This document shows, in pieces, positions 1-9,171 of a stretch of DNA of 55,143 nt (position 1 is its first letter; every line of letters begins with the position of its first letter). The translations under genes were made by a program, and so were the position numbers. A model generated the notes under the pieces. It saw nothing but the letters and a program-made list of their open reading frames with translations, did not search any database and was not told the DNA's origin. Source of the DNA: Pseudomonadota bacterium (GTDB taxonomy: Bacteria > Pseudomonadota > Alphaproteobacteria > Sphingomonadales > Sphingomonadaceae); contig JAJYQP010000108.1 of the NCBI GenBank assembly GCA_021794525.1, forward strand, positions 1 through 55,143, read 5' to 3'.

Positions 1-2
1 GC

Positions 3-1298
3 ATAGGGCGGCGGCTTTACGAGGAGCGGCGCGCGCTGGCGGAGCGCCTCGACCTTACCGGCATCGTGTTCGGGGGCCGGATGCCCGGCTATTCCCGCGC
101 CAAGCGGCGCAAGCGCAACCGCGCCGAGACGCCCGAGGACTACCTCCAGCTCGTGATCGACAACAAGGTGCACGATCCGGTGCTCCGCTTCCAGCTCGCC
201 AACGGGTTCGAGCCGCAGGGCGTGCTCAAGGGCTATCTTCCCGAGGACAAGCGCAGCCGCGGCCACGCGGTGCGGATGGTGTGGCGCAACCCCTATGTCG
301 ATAGCGCCAGCCCGCCCAAGCACCGACTACCGCGCGGAGTCGAGAGCGTGCGCATCGCCACCTGCCAGCTGCAGGCGCGCGCGGTCAGCAGCTTCGACGA
401 GTTCATGGGCCAGGTCGAATATTTCGTCGACGTCGCCTCCGACTACGAGGCCGATTTCATCGTCTTCCCGGAGCTCTTCACGCTCATGCTCCTCTCTGCC
501 GAGGAGAAGGAGCTGACCCCGCTCGAGGCGATCGAGAAGCTGTCCGACTACACCCCGCAGATCCGCGACCGGCTGTCCGAGCTCGCGCTCAGCTTCAACA
601 TCAACATCATAGGCGGCAGCCATCCGACCCGGATGGAAGACGGCGACATCCACAATGTCGCCTATGTGTGCCTGCGCGACGGGTCGATCCACGCGCAGGA
701 AAAGATCCACCCCACCCCCAACGAGGCGTACTGGTGGAATATCAAGGGCGGCGACAGCATCGACGCCATCCCCACCGACTGCGGACCCATCGGCGTCCTG
801 ATCTGCTACGACAGCGAGTTTCCCGAACTCGCCCGCCGCTTGGTCGACGAAGGCGCGCGGATCATCTTCATCCCCTTCTGCACCGACAGCCGGCAGGGCT
901 ATATGCGGGTGCGCTATTGCGCACAGGCCCGCGCCATCGAGAACCAGTGCTTCACGGTGATGAGCGGCAATGTCGGCAATCTGCCGAACGTCGGCAACAT
1001 GGACATCCAGTACGCCCAAAGCTGCATCCTGACGCCCTGCGACTTCCCCTTCGCGCGCGACGGCATCGCGGCGGAGGCGAGCGAGAACGTCGAGACGCTG
1101 ACGATCAGCGACGTGAACCTCGCCGACCTAAGCTGGGCGCGCGCGGAGGGTACGGTCCAGAACCTCGCCGACCGGCGGTTCGACCTCTATCGCATCGAAT
1201 GGGACAAGCGCGTGGGCAAGGCCGGCTCGCGCATCGACGAGGCGCGGCCCCGGGCGGAGAGTGCGCCGGCCGGACCGCACATCCCGGGGGGCGGTTGA
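3..1298 (+). CDS. Bifunctional GNAT acetyltransferase / carbon-nitrogen hydrolase, 5' truncated by window edge
   Basis: The reading frame is open from the first bases of the window, so the true start lies upstream; GTG at 66 is only an internal codon. The first ~100 visible residues resemble the C-terminal end of a GNAT domain (GRRLYEERRALAERL, then RNRAETPEDYLQLV). A full nitrilase-superfamily domain follows, with the catalytic Glu (VFPELF, codon at 471), Lys (QEKIHP, 702) and Cys (LICYDSEFPE, 804). The fusion of GNAT and carbon-nitrogen hydrolase domains is a known bacterial architecture; the family hydrolyses amide-type C-N bonds, but the substrate cannot be read here. The next gene begins 40 bases downstream on the same strand. 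Confidence 0.85.
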   Translation: MGRRLYEERRALAERLDLTGIVFGGRMPGYSRAKRRKRNRAETPEDYLQLVIDNKVHDPVLRFQLANGFEPQGVLKGYLPEDKRSRGHAVRMVWRNPYVDSASPPKHRLPRGVESVRIATCQLQARAVSSFDEFMGQVEYFVDVASDYEADFIVFPELFTLMLLSAEEKELTPLEAIEKLSDYTPQIRDRLSELALSFNINIIGGSHPTRMEDGDIHNVAYVCLRDGSIHAQEKIHPTPNEAYWWNIKGGDSIDAIPTDCGPIGVLICYDSEFPELARRLVDEGARIIFIPFCTDSRQGYMRVRYCAQARAIENQCFTVMSGNVGNLPNVGNMDIQYAQSCILTPCDFPFARDGIAAEASENVETLTISDVNLADLSWARAEGTVQNLADRRFDLYRIEWDKRVGKAGSRIDEARPRAESAPAGPHIPGGG

Positions 1299-1337
1299 CG
1301 GGGTGACATCGCGCCGACCGCTCGATAGGTCGGCATC

Positions 1338-3107
1338 ATGGCCCCTGCCCTCGAAACCAATTCCGCGCTTTCCGACGCGCTGGTGATACTGGGCGCGGCG
1401 GGCATCGTGATCCCGCTCTTCGCGCGGTTCCGCATCACCCCGGTCATAGGGTTCATCCTTATCGGCGTATTGGTCGGTCCGTTCGGGCTTGGCAGACTGG
1501 TCGCGGAGCACCCCTGGCTAGGCTACATCACCATCAGCAATCGCGAAGGGCTGGAACCCTTCGCCGAATTCGGGATCGTGCTGCTGCTGTTCGGCATCGG
1601 TCTGGAGCTGTCGTTCAAGCGGCTCGCCCAGATGCGTCACGAAATCTTTCGCCTCGGCCCGCTGGAGCTGTTCGGTGGGGCCGCGCTAATCGCTCTTGGC
1701 CTCATTACGCTTGGAAACTCGCCCACGACGGCGCTCGCACTCGGGCTCGCGCTGGCATTGTCCTCGACCGCTCTGGTCTTGCGCATCTCCGATCACCGCA
1801 CGCCGGTCGGGCGAGCGGCGCTCGGCACGCTGCTGTTCGAGGACATCATGATCGTTCCGATCGTCTTCCTCCTCGGCGCCATGGGCCGCGGCGGGTCGGA
1901 GTTCAGCGGAGACGCCTTCACGCAGACGCTGTTGTCGGGAGCGGTGGTGATGCTGGTGCTGATCGTGGCCGGCCGGTTCCTTTTGCCTCCGCTGTTCTCG
2001 CAGGCGGCGCGCACCAAAAGCCCGGAGCTGTTCCTCGCTGCCAGCCTCATCGTGGTGATCGCGGCCTCGCTGGCGACGGCGGCGGTCGGCCTGTCCCCGA
2101 TCGTCGGCGCGCTCGTCGCGGGGCTGATGATCGCCGAGACCGACTATCACGCCGAGGTCGAAAGCATGATCGAGCCCTTTCGCGGGCTGGCGCTGGGCAT
2201 ATTCCTCATCACCGTCGGCATGGCGGTGGACCTTGCGGTGCTGTGGGAGCAGTTCGGCGAGATTGTGACGGCACTGACGCTGGTGCTGGTCATCAAGGCG
2301 GGTGTCACCACCATGATGCTGCGCCTCGGCGGCCTGCGCTGGGGCAATGCGACCGAGGCGGGCATCCTGCTCTCCAGCCCTTCGGAGACGACCCTGATCG
2401 TGCTGACCACAGCGCTCGCAGTCAACCTGATCAATGCCGATGCCGCCGGATTCTGGCAGACGGTCACCGCGCTCGGCCTGACGATCACCCCGCTGCTGGC
2501 CGCGCTCGGGCGATGGCTCTCGCGACGGGTCGAGCAGGCCGCCGCGACAGAGGAAGTCGGCAGCACCGACGAGGGTGCCGACCGCGTGCTCGTGATCGGC
2601 GGGGGCCGCGTTGGCCGTCTCGTCGCCGATATGCTGAATGCGCACGGCAAGCCTTACCGCATCATCGAGAGCGACGACGACATTGTCCGGGGTCTGCGTC
2701 GCGACGGGTATGCCGCAAGCTTCGGCGACGCCGCCCGCCTGGACGCGCTGGAGCGCATGGGTGCCGCCGATGCCGCTGCCGTCGTCCTTACGATGGACGT
2801 GCCGGTCGCCGCCCGCAGGCTCGTCCGCCAGCTCCGCGATGCCCACCCGGACATGTTGATTGTCGCGCGCGCAAGAGACGTCTCCCACGCCGCCGAGCTC
2901 TACCGCGCCGGGGCGAGCCACGCCGTCCCCGAGACGCTGGAAAGCTCCCTTCAGCTGTCCGAGGCGGTGCTGGTCGATATCGGCGTGGCAATGGGGCCGG
3001 TGATCGCCTCGATCCACGAGAAGCGCGACGAGTTCCGCGCCGAGATCGAGCGCGAGGGCGCGCTGGATTATCGCCCCAAGCTCAGGACGGGCACTCCCGA
3101 CGGCTGA
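1338..3107 (+). CDS. Monovalent cation:proton antiporter (CPA2, KefB/YbaL type) with TrkA-N domain
   Basis: This is a 589-residue inner-membrane transporter. Residues ~1-395 hold repeated hydrophobic segments with the CPA2 Na+/H+ exchanger pattern (TPVIGFILIGVLVGPFGLG; LALSSTALVLRI; LFEDIMIVPIVFLLGA). A linker leads to a Rossmann TrkA-N/RCK domain at ~415-530 beginning RVLVIGGGRVGRLVAD, whose Gly-rich loop binds NAD(H) in the family. Such proteins exchange K+ or Na+ for H+ and are gated by nucleotide, and in KefB/KefC by glutathione adducts. The length is normal for the YbaL group. The ATG at 1338 is followed directly by the hydrophobic domain. The ion selectivity is not readable. Confidence 0.9.
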   Translation: MAPALETNSALSDALVILGAAGIVIPLFARFRITPVIGFILIGVLVGPFGLGRLVAEHPWLGYITISNREGLEPFAEFGIVLLLFGIGLELSFKRLAQMRHEIFRLGPLELFGGAALIALGLITLGNSPTTALALGLALALSSTALVLRISDHRTPVGRAALGTLLFEDIMIVPIVFLLGAMGRGGSEFSGDAFTQTLLSGAVVMLVLIVAGRFLLPPLFSQAARTKSPELFLAASLIVVIAASLATAAVGLSPIVGALVAGLMIAETDYHAEVESMIEPFRGLALGIFLITVGMAVDLAVLWEQFGEIVTALTLVLVIKAGVTTMMLRLGGLRWGNATEAGILLSSPSETTLIVLTTALAVNLINADAAGFWQTVTALGLTITPLLAALGRWLSRRVEQAAATEEVGSTDEGADRVLVIGGGRVGRLVADMLNAHGKPYRIIESDDDIVRGLRRDGYAASFGDAARLDALERMGAADAAAVVLTMDVPVAARRLVRQLRDAHPDMLIVARARDVSHAAELYRAGASHAVPETLESSLQLSEAVLVDIGVAMGPVIASIHEKRDEFRAEIEREGALDYRPKLRTGTPDG

Positions 3108-3136
3108 ATGCGTTGACGAGGGGAAGGAGACCCGAG

Positions 3137-3304
3137 ATGGCCGAAAATCCCGCCCAGCAGACCGAAGACAAGGACAAGTTTTCGCCCAAGAACGTGACTG
3201 AGGATCCCAAAGCGCACGAGGACCATCACGCAGACTTCCACGGTCGGGACCTGCCGCGCGGCAGCGAGCCCGCGACCCGCGATCACGCACGCAACCGGGG
3301 CTAG
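3137..3304 (+). CDS. Small hydrophilic hypothetical protein (55 aa)
   Basis: A short gene with a strong ribosome-binding site (GGGAAGGAGA) eight to nine bases before ATG 3137. The product is very hydrophilic and rich in Asp, Glu, His and Lys (MAENPAQQTEDKDKFSP at the start, ending HARNRG), with no hydrophobic segment and no recognised domain. It follows the antiporter by 29 bases on the same strand and may be co-transcribed with it. Its stop lies three bases from the stop of the convergent alaS. The composition suggests an intrinsically disordered protein; I do not recognise a family. Confidence 0.6.
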   Translation: MAENPAQQTEDKDKFSPKNVTEDPKAHEDHHADFHGRDLPRGSEPATRDHARNRG

Positions 3305-3307
3305 TAC

Positions 3308-5971
3308 CTAGGCGGGCACCTTCGCCAGCGCATTCTTGACCGCGGCGATGGCTTCGGTTGCCTTCAAGCCGTCTGGCCCACCGCCCTGGGCCATGTCCGG
3401 CCTGCCACCGCCGCCCTTGCCGCCCAGCGCCGCCACGCCGGCCCGGACGAGATCGACTGCGCTGAAGCGGGTCGTCAGATCATCGGTCACCGCCGCGGCG
3501 ATCGCCGCCTTACCTTCGTTCACCGCCACGATCGCGGCCACACCCGATCCCATGCGCTGCTTGGCCTGGTCGAGCAGCGGGCGCAGTTCGCGCGCATCCA
3601 GGCCTTCCAAGACCTGCCCGGAGAACTTGACGCCGGCGACCTCTTCATCGGCCTGCACCGGGGCACTGCCGCCCCCGCCCATCGCGAGCGCCTTCTTCGC
3701 CTCGGCCAGCTCCTTTTCGAGCCGCCTGCGCTCCTCCACCAGCGCCGCGACACGCGCGGTGGCCTCCTCGGGGCTGGTGCGCAGCGCGCCCGCGATGGCG
3801 CGGACGGCCTCGTCGCGGGCGTTGAGCCACTGCCGCGCCGCCTCGCCGGTCAGCGCCTCGATGCGCCGGACACCCGAGCTGACCGCGCTTTCCGAAACGA
3901 TCTTGAACAGCCCGATATCCCCCGTCGCGCGGACATGGGTCCCGCCGCACAGCTCGACCGAGTAAGTGCGCCCCTCCCCGGCGCTCTTGCGGCCCATGAA
4001 CAGCACGCGGACCTCGTCGCCGTATTTCTCGCCAAACAGCGCCAGCGCCCCTGCGGCGACGGCCTCGTCGGGGCTCATCAGCCGGGTGCCGACCTCCTCG
4101 TTGGCGCGGATCTCAGCGTTAACCTCGGCCTCGATCGCGGCGATGTCCTCATCCGAGAGCGGTTTGGGGTGCGAGAAGTCGAAGCGGAGACGGTCTTCCG
4201 CCACGAGCGAGCCCTTCTGGGTCACGTGCTCGCCCAGCCTGTGGCGGAGAGCGGCGTGGACGAGATGGGTGGCGGAGTGGTTGGCGCGAATCCGGTCGCG
4301 GCGCTCGGCGTCGATCTCGAGATGAACGGCGTCGCCAACCTTCACCCTGCCCTTCGCCACGCGGCCTTTGTGCGCATGCAGACGGCCGAGCGGCTTGCTC
4401 GTGGTCTCGACGGCGAATTCCAGTCCTTCGGGGGTCCAGATGCGGCCGGCATCGCCGGTCTGGCCGCCGCTTTCGCCGTAGAAGGGCGTCTGGTTGGTGA
4501 GGATCGTCACCGCCTCGCCCTCCCCCGCTTGGCCGACCTCGGCGCCATCGCGGACGATGGCAACCACCGCCGCCTCGCCCGTGCTGGAAGCATAGCCGGT
4601 GAACTCGGTCGAGCCCTCGCGCTCGGCGATGTCGAACCAGACCTCCTCGTTCGCCGCCTCGCCCGATCCCTTCCAGGCGGCACGGGCGGCGGCCTTCTGC
4701 TTGGCCATGGCGGCATCGAAGCCGGCCCGGTCGACGCTCAGCCCGCGGGCGCGCAGCGCGTCTTCGGTGAGGTCGTAGGGGAAGCCGTAGGTGTCGTAGA
4801 GCTTGAAGGCGGTCGCGCCGGGCAGCTCGCTGCCATCCTGCAACCCGGCGGTTGCATCATCGAGCAGCTTCAACCCGTTCTGGAGCGTGCGGCGGAATTG
4901 AGTCTCCTCGCGCTCCAGCACTTCCTGGATGAGTGCCTGCCCGCGCACCAGCTCCGGATAGGCCTGGCCCATCTCGGTTACGAGGGCTGGGACGAGGCGG
5001 TGCATCAGCGGCTCGCTCGCGCCCAGAAGATGCGCATGGCGCATCGCGCGGCGCATGATGCGGCGCAGCACATAGCCGCGCCCTTCATTTGCGGGCAGCA
5101 CACCATCGGCGAGCAGGAAACTGGTCGAGCGCAGATGGTCGGCGATGACCCGGTGGCTCGCCTGTCGTTCGCCCTCCGCCCGGGTGTGCGTCAGGCTCTC
5201 GCTTGCGGCGATCAGCGCCCTGAAGGTGTCGGTGTCGTAATTGTCGTGGACGCCCTGCAGCACTGCCGCGATGCGCTCGAGGCCCATGCCGGTGTCGATG
5301 CTCTTCTTTGGCAGCTCCCCCGTGATCTTGTCCGCAACCTGCTCATACTGCATGAACACGAGGTTCCAGACCTCGACGAAGCGGTCGCCGTCCTCGTCCG
5401 GGCTGCCGGGAGGGCCCCCGAAGATGTGGTCGCCATGGTCGAAGAATATCTCCGAGCACGGGCCGCAGGGGCCATCGGAGCCCATCGCCCAGAAATTGTC
5501 CTTGGTGGGAATGCGGATGATCTTGTCGTCCGAAAACCCGGTCAGCTTCTTCCAGAGGTCGAAGGCCTCGTCGTCGGTGTGATAGACGGTGACCGTCAAC
5601 CGCTCGGGCGCGATGCCCCATTCCTTCGTCAACAGCGTCCAGGCATGGTGGATCGCGTGCTCCTTGAAATACTCGCCGAAGCTGAAATTGCCGAGCATTT
5701 CGAAGAAGGTGTGGTGCCGCGCGGTGTAGCCGACATTGTCGAGATCATTGTGCTTGCCCCCGGCGCGCACGCATTTCTGGCTGCTGGTGGCGGTGGGCGC
5801 GGGCGGACTTTCGAGGCCGGTGAAGGCATTCTTGAACGGCACCATGCCCGCATTCACGAACATCAGCGTGGGATCGCTATAGGGCACCAGCGGCGCACTG
5901 GGCACGATGGCGTGCCCCTCGCGCGCGAAGTAATCGAGGAAGCTTTTGCGGATGTCGTTGGTCGAGGTCAT
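3308..5971 (-). CDS. alaS: Alanine--tRNA ligase
   Basis: This 887-residue protein has the normal full length for AlaRS, a cytoplasmic enzyme that charges tRNA-Ala. It begins with the class II catalytic core ([21 protein letters not shown], then [16 protein letters not shown], motif 2 region). The editing domain carries the zinc/editing signature HSATH (residues ~563-567) and the downstream CGGTH (~674). The C-terminal C-Ala region contains a coiled coil ([17 protein letters not shown]) and ends in the Gly-rich [16 protein letters not shown] block. ATG at 5971 gives the canonical N-terminus. In many alphaproteobacteria alaS lies next to recA; here a methyltransferase and a GST gene stand between them. 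Confidence 0.98.
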   Translation of the reverse strand: MTSTNDIRKSFLDYFAREGHAIVPSAPLVPYSDPTLMFVNAGMVPFKNAFTGLESPPAPTATSSQKCVRAGGKHNDLDNVGYTARHHTFFEMLGNFSFGEYFKEHAIHHAWTLLTKEWGIAPERLTVTVYHTDDEAFDLWKKLTGFSDDKIIRIPTKDNFWAMGSDGPCGPCSEIFFDHGDHIFGGPPGSPDEDGDRFVEVWNLVFMQYEQVADKITGELPKKSIDTGMGLERIAAVLQGVHDNYDTDTFRALIAASESLTHTRAEGERQASHRVIADHLRSTSFLLADGVLPANEGRGYVLRRIMRRAMRHAHLLGASEPLMHRLVPALVTEMGQAYPELVRGQALIQEVLEREETQFRRTLQNGLKLLDDATAGLQDGSELPGATAFKLYDTYGFPYDLTEDALRARGLSVDRAGFDAAMAKQKAAARAAWKGSGEAANEEVWFDIAEREGSTEFTGYASSTGEAAVVAIVRDGAEVGQAGEGEAVTILTNQTPFYGESGGQTGDAGRIWTPEGLEFAVETTSKPLGRLHAHKGRVAKGRVKVGDAVHLEIDAERRDRIRANHSATHLVHAALRHRLGEHVTQKGSLVAEDRLRFDFSHPKPLSDEDIAAIEAEVNAEIRANEEVGTRLMSPDEAVAAGALALFGEKYGDEVRVLFMGRKSAGEGRTYSVELCGGTHVRATGDIGLFKIVSESAVSSGVRRIEALTGEAARQWLNARDEAVRAIAGALRTSPEEATARVAALVEERRRLEKELAEAKKALAMGGGGSAPVQADEEVAGVKFSGQVLEGLDARELRPLLDQAKQRMGSGVAAIVAVNEGKAAIAAAVTDDLTTRFSAVDLVRAGVAALGGKGGGGRPDMAQGGGPDGLKATEAIAAVKNALAKVPA

Positions 5972-6023
5972 ATCGGGGCCGGGTTAGGCAATGCGCGCGC
6001 GCCTCACAAGCCAAGAGTAACCG

Positions 6024-6845
6024 CTAGCCCTTGCGCGCCGTGACCAGCCACGCGGAAGCCGGAAGGCTGACAGTATCCCCCTGGCGATGATCATCGAGGA
6101 TTGAGGCTAGCCGAACTAGCGTGGCCGCGCGCTCCTCGTCCGGGAGCGCGGCGATGGGGCTGGCGGTGGGGCCGACCCGCGTGAGGTAATCCACGGCGTC
6201 GGACACGGGGTGCTCTCCCGCGCCGAAGATCATGCGATAGTCGATCTGGTGGAAAGCGATTTCCCGCCAACCCGCTTCGCGCAGGACGGTGTCGACATGA
6301 TCGCGATCTCCGAAGGCGAACGGACCGGGCTCGCGCGGGTCGGCCGGGGGCGCGGGCGCCTCGGCAAGCGCGCCCATCACCGTCGTCACCCATGCATTCT
6401 GGCCGCGTGTGCGGAAGCAGGAGAATGCGAGACGGGCTTTGCGGGCCGCCCGGTCATGGAGATGCGCGAAAGCCGCGACCGGATCGCGGAAAAACATGAC
6501 GCCGTGGCGCGATAGCAGCAGGTCGGGCGCGTGGCGGGGCTCGAACGTGGCCGCGTCGGCGTGGGCAAAGGCGGTGTTGGTGAAATCCCCGGAGCGCTGG
6601 CGGGCGACGGCGAGCAGTTCTCCCGAGATGTCGACGCCGGTAACGTGCCGGTCCGGGTAGCGCGACGCAAGCGCAACGCTAAGCTCCCCCGCGCCGCAAC
6701 CGATGTCGAGAGCGTGGGCATAGGTTTCGACCTCCGCGGCGGCGAGGAGCTGGGGGGTCAGCTCGCCAAAGCTCCGGTCGGTGCGGCGCCATTCGGTCGC
6801 CCAGATGTGGCCGACCTGCCCTGTCCAGTCGCGATGGTCGGTCAT
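6024..6845 (-). CDS. Class I SAM-dependent methyltransferase
   Basis: A 273-residue protein with the Rossmann methyltransferase fold. Motif I is ALDIGCGAGELSVAL (residues ~45-59), followed by the acidic VTGVDIS loop that binds the SAM ribose and a motif III-like HADAATFEP. The C-terminal half contains RHGVMFFRDPVAAF, as in UbiE/Methyltransf_11-type enzymes. The open frame extends to 6953, but the upstream residues are Ala/Pro/Ser-rich and overlap the GST gene; ATG 6845 gives MTDHRDWTGQVGHIWATEW, the usual N-terminus. It starts four bases after the GST stop, so the two are probably one transcript. The substrate is unknown. Confidence 0.85.
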   Translation of the reverse strand: MTDHRDWTGQVGHIWATEWRRTDRSFGELTPQLLAAAEVETYAHALDIGCGAGELSVALASRYPDRHVTGVDISGELLAVARQRSGDFTNTAFAHADAATFEPRHAPDLLLSRHGVMFFRDPVAAFAHLHDRAARKARLAFSCFRTRGQNAWVTTVMGALAEAPAPPADPREPGPFAFGDRDHVDTVLREAGWREIAFHQIDYRMIFGAGEHPVSDAVDYLTRVGPTASPIAALPDEERAATLVRLASILDDHRQGDTVSLPASAWLVTARKG

Positions 6846-6849
6846 TGCG

Positions 6850-7473
6850 TCACCATCCGAAGTAGGGGCCGCCGCGTTCGCGGACGCGCTGCCAGGCGGG
6901 GCGGGCGTGGACCTTGTCGACAAAGGCGGCGAGCTTCGGCGCTTTCGAGCCACAGCCCTGCATCACCGGGATCTCGGCGGGGAAGCTCATCATCACGTCG
7001 GGGCGGTCCAGTTGGTCCCGACAAAGTGAAGGCTGTCGCCGATGTTGTCTTCGGCGAAGGCGATGTCGGAAGCGAGCTGGTCTTCGATGCGCGGCATGAT
7101 CGGCGCCGCGGCATCGCCGAGGCGACCGGCCATGATCTTGAGCATGACGGGCACAAAAGAACGAACTTTCGCCGAACTGCATCCATTCGAGGTGACGGAC
7201 GTGGTCCTCGCTGGCGAGATCGGGGAGCCAGCCCGGGCCGTCATGGCGCTCGCAGAGATACTGGACGATCGCCCCGCTCTCCGCCACCCGGAGACCTCCA
7301 TCCTCGATCAGCGGCGACTTGCCGAGCGGGTGGGCGGCTTTCAGTTGGGGCGGTGCGAGATTGCTGGTGGCGTCGCGCCGGTAGGCCACGACCTGGTAAT
7401 CCGCCCCGAGCTCCTCGAGGAGCCAGAGGATTCGCTGCGACCGCGAATTGTTGAGGTGGTGGACGGTGATCAC
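6850..7473 (-). pseudogene. Glutathione S-transferase with two compensating frameshifts
   Basis: The reading frame is open for 207 codons, and both ends are clearly GST: the N-terminal thioredoxin fold (MITVHHLNNSRSQRILWLLEEL, with the GSH-site segment LIEDGGLRVAESGAIVQYL) and the C-terminal helical end (PAWQRVRERGGPYFGW). Residues ~106-157, however, are an Arg/His-rich run unlike any GST. The expected helices are found in the neighbouring frame (VPVMLKIMAGRLGD, then IAFAEDNIGDSL and FVGTNW). One extra base in the A run at 7155-7158 and one missing base in the G run at 7000-7003 explain this. Either the gene is damaged or the assembly has two homopolymer errors. Corrected, it would be a normal cytosolic GST. 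Confidence 0.85.
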
Positions 7474-7775
7474 GCGCGCTCTCCGATATCGATTCGCTGA
7501 GCCGGAGCCTCAGTGGGCCAGTTCGCGGCGGCGAGCAACACGGAGAAGGTTCAGAACGCCCGTGCATGGACCGCGGACCGGGAGTTCAACAGCGCAAAGC
7601 CGGAAAAAGAACCGGCGCGGGACTTCGGGTCGCGATCCCGCAGTCCTGCGCCGGTGATGAAGCGGGCGGTCGTATCCCGGAGCGGTTTGGGACAGGTCCG
7701 GTGAACGGCCGGGGTGAGAGGCCGTCCGATTGTCTTCGGCACGCCGCCGTGCTTCGTGGACGTCGCGGGACCCCT
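7474..7775. other. Intergenic region without a supported gene
   Basis: About 300 bases lie between the GST start and the 3' end of recA. A 63-codon frame runs from GTG 7513 to 7704 on the plus strand, but its Arg/Ser-rich product has no family features and no good ribosome-binding site, so it is not annotated. The region contains several short GC-rich inverted repeats. Nothing else is recognisable. Confidence 0.5.
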
Positions 7776-7793
7776 CGGACCCCGCCCGGTCCG
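7776..7793 (-). terminator. Terminator-like hairpin after recA
   Basis: Three bases beyond the recA stop codon lies a perfect 6-bp stem (CGGACC / GGTCCG) with a 6-base loop. There is no T run after it in the direction of transcription, so it is at best a weak or Rho-assisted terminator, or a 3'-end stabiliser. Confidence 0.35.
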
Positions 7794-7796
7794 GAA

Positions 7797-8867
7797 CTAT
7801 TCGCCGTCGTCCTCCGCATCGGGGCCGGTCATCATCTCCTCAGCGACCTTCTCGGTGCGCTGGCGGATGGCGGCCTCGAGCTTGTCGCACATCCCGGGGT
7901 TGTCCTTGAGGAAGGTCTTCGCATTCTCGCGGCCCTGGCCAATGCGGACGCTGTCGTAGCTGAACCACGAGCCCGACTTCTCGACGATGCCGGCCTTGAC
8001 GCCGAGGTCGAGGATTTCGCCGATCTTCGAGATGCCTTCACCGTACATGATGTCGAATTCGACCTGCTTGAACGGCGGGGCGACCTTGTTCTTGACGACC
8101 TTCACGCGGGTGGTGTTGCCGATGATGTCGTCGCGGTCCTTGATCTGGCCGGTGCGGCGGATGTCGAGACGAACCGAGGCGTAGAACTTCAAGGCATTGC
8201 CGCCCGTCGTCGTCTCCGGATTGCCGTACATCACGCCGATCTTCATGCGCAGCTGGTTGATGAAGATCACCATGCATTTCGACCGGTTGATCGATCCGGT
8301 CAGCTTGCGCAGCGACTGGCTCATCAGCCGGGCCTGAAGGCCGACGTGGCTGTCGCCCATCTCGCCCTCGATCTCCGCCCGCGGCACCAGCGCCGCGACC
8401 GAGTCCACCACCAGCACGTCGATCGCGTTGGAACGCACCAGCGTGTCGGTGATTTCCAGCGCCTGCTCCCCGGTGTCGGGCTGCGAGACGATCAGCTCGT
8501 CGATATCGACGCCCAGCTTCTTGGCATAGACGGGATCGAGCGCGTGTTCCGCATCGACGAAGGCGGCGGTCCCGCCATTGCGCTGCGCTTCGGCGATGAC
8601 GTGCAGCGCCAGCGTCGTCTTGCCCGAGCTTTCCGGGCCATAGACCTCGATCACGCGGCCCTTGGGCAAGCCGCCCACGCCCAGCGCGATGTCGAGACCC
8701 AGCGAGCCGGTCGAGATCACCTCGACCTGCATGGTTTCCTTCTGGCCCAGCTTCATCGCCGAGCCCTTGCCGAACGCGCGATCGATTTGCGCAAGCGCGG
8801 CGTCGAGCGCCTTCTGACGGTCCGTGTCCACTTCCCTGCCTTCTACCAGCTTCAGATTGGCCGCCAT
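7797..8867 (-). CDS. recA: Recombinase RecA
   Basis: A 356-residue DNA strand-exchange and LexA co-protease protein, full length for the family. Walker A is GPESSGKT (residues 77-84); Walker B and its surroundings appear as [24 protein letters not shown]; the L2 region reads [29 protein letters not shown]. It ends in the usual acidic tail (GPDAEDDGE). The start at ATG 8867 is preceded by AGGAG. An SOS box lies ~78 bases upstream of the start, which fits DNA-damage induction. The order cckA, small ORF, recA on one strand leaves it open whether recA is also reached by read-through. Confidence 0.99.
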   Translation of the reverse strand: MAANLKLVEGREVDTDRQKALDAALAQIDRAFGKGSAMKLGQKETMQVEVISTGSLGLDIALGVGGLPKGRVIEVYGPESSGKTTLALHVIAEAQRNGGTAAFVDAEHALDPVYAKKLGVDIDELIVSQPDTGEQALEITDTLVRSNAIDVLVVDSVAALVPRAEIEGEMGDSHVGLQARLMSQSLRKLTGSINRSKCMVIFINQLRMKIGVMYGNPETTTGGNALKFYASVRLDIRRTGQIKDRDDIIGNTTRVKVVKNKVAPPFKQVEFDIMYGEGISKIGEILDLGVKAGIVEKSGSWFSYDSVRIGQGRENAKTFLKDNPGMCDKLEAAIRQRTEKVAEEMMTGPDAEDDGE

Positions 8868-8939
8868 GGCGTATGCTCCTGTTGTTGGCGAGAGTCCCCG
8901 ATCGACTCTTCAACAGGAGGGTTTGTAGCCCTTTTGTTC

Positions 8940-9158
8940 TCATGGAACAAGAGGGGAACGAGATTTTTTTCTCTCCGACCGCTGTTCAACTGCCGCTGGT
9001 CGCCTTGCGCGCCTTTCAGCCGAGCAGAGCACCGCCTCGAACCCCCCGCGCGTCTGGAGCACCAGCCGGCCGTCGGCGTGGGTGCGGACGAACGGGCTCT
9101 CGCTCGTCGCCTGCCCGGTTGCGGGATTGGTGCGAGTGATGCGGACCCGGTTGCCCAC
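8940..9158 (-). CDS. Small hypothetical protein between cckA and recA (72 aa)
   Basis: A GTG at 9158 follows the cckA stop by 13 bases and is preceded by a GAGGGG ribosome-binding site that overlaps that stop region. The product starts VGNRVRITRTNPATGQATSE and continues with FVRTHADGRLVLQTRGGFEAVL, which looks like a small beta-rich protein and has the codon bias of a real gene. The last ~20 residues are Arg/Ser-rich and overlap the recA control region, so the conserved part is probably shorter than the frame. I do not recognise the family. The strand and spacing make it a likely member of the cckA transcript. Confidence 0.5.
   Translation of the reverse strand: MGNRVRITRTNPATGQATSESPFVRTHADGRLVLQTRGGFEAVLCSAERRARRPAAVEQRSERKKSRSPLVP
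8945..8959 (-). promoter_or_regulatory. LexA (SOS) box of recA
   Basis: The plus strand reads GAAC, seven bases, GAAC; the minus strand reads GTTC-N7-GTTC. This is the direct-repeat operator recognised by alphaproteobacterial LexA. It sits 78 bases before the recA start and inside the last codons of the small upstream ORF. Both half-sites are exact and the spacing is exact. Confidence 0.85.
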
Positions 9159-9171
9159 CGTCGTCTGCCCC

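Noticed and set aside
3935..6043. A 702-codon plus-strand frame
   Set aside because: Entirely antisense to alaS, whose domains are unambiguous; no family features.
7513..7704. A 63-codon ORF between GST and recA
   Set aside because: No recognised family, no clear ribosome-binding site, and composition not distinct from other frames of the same stretch.
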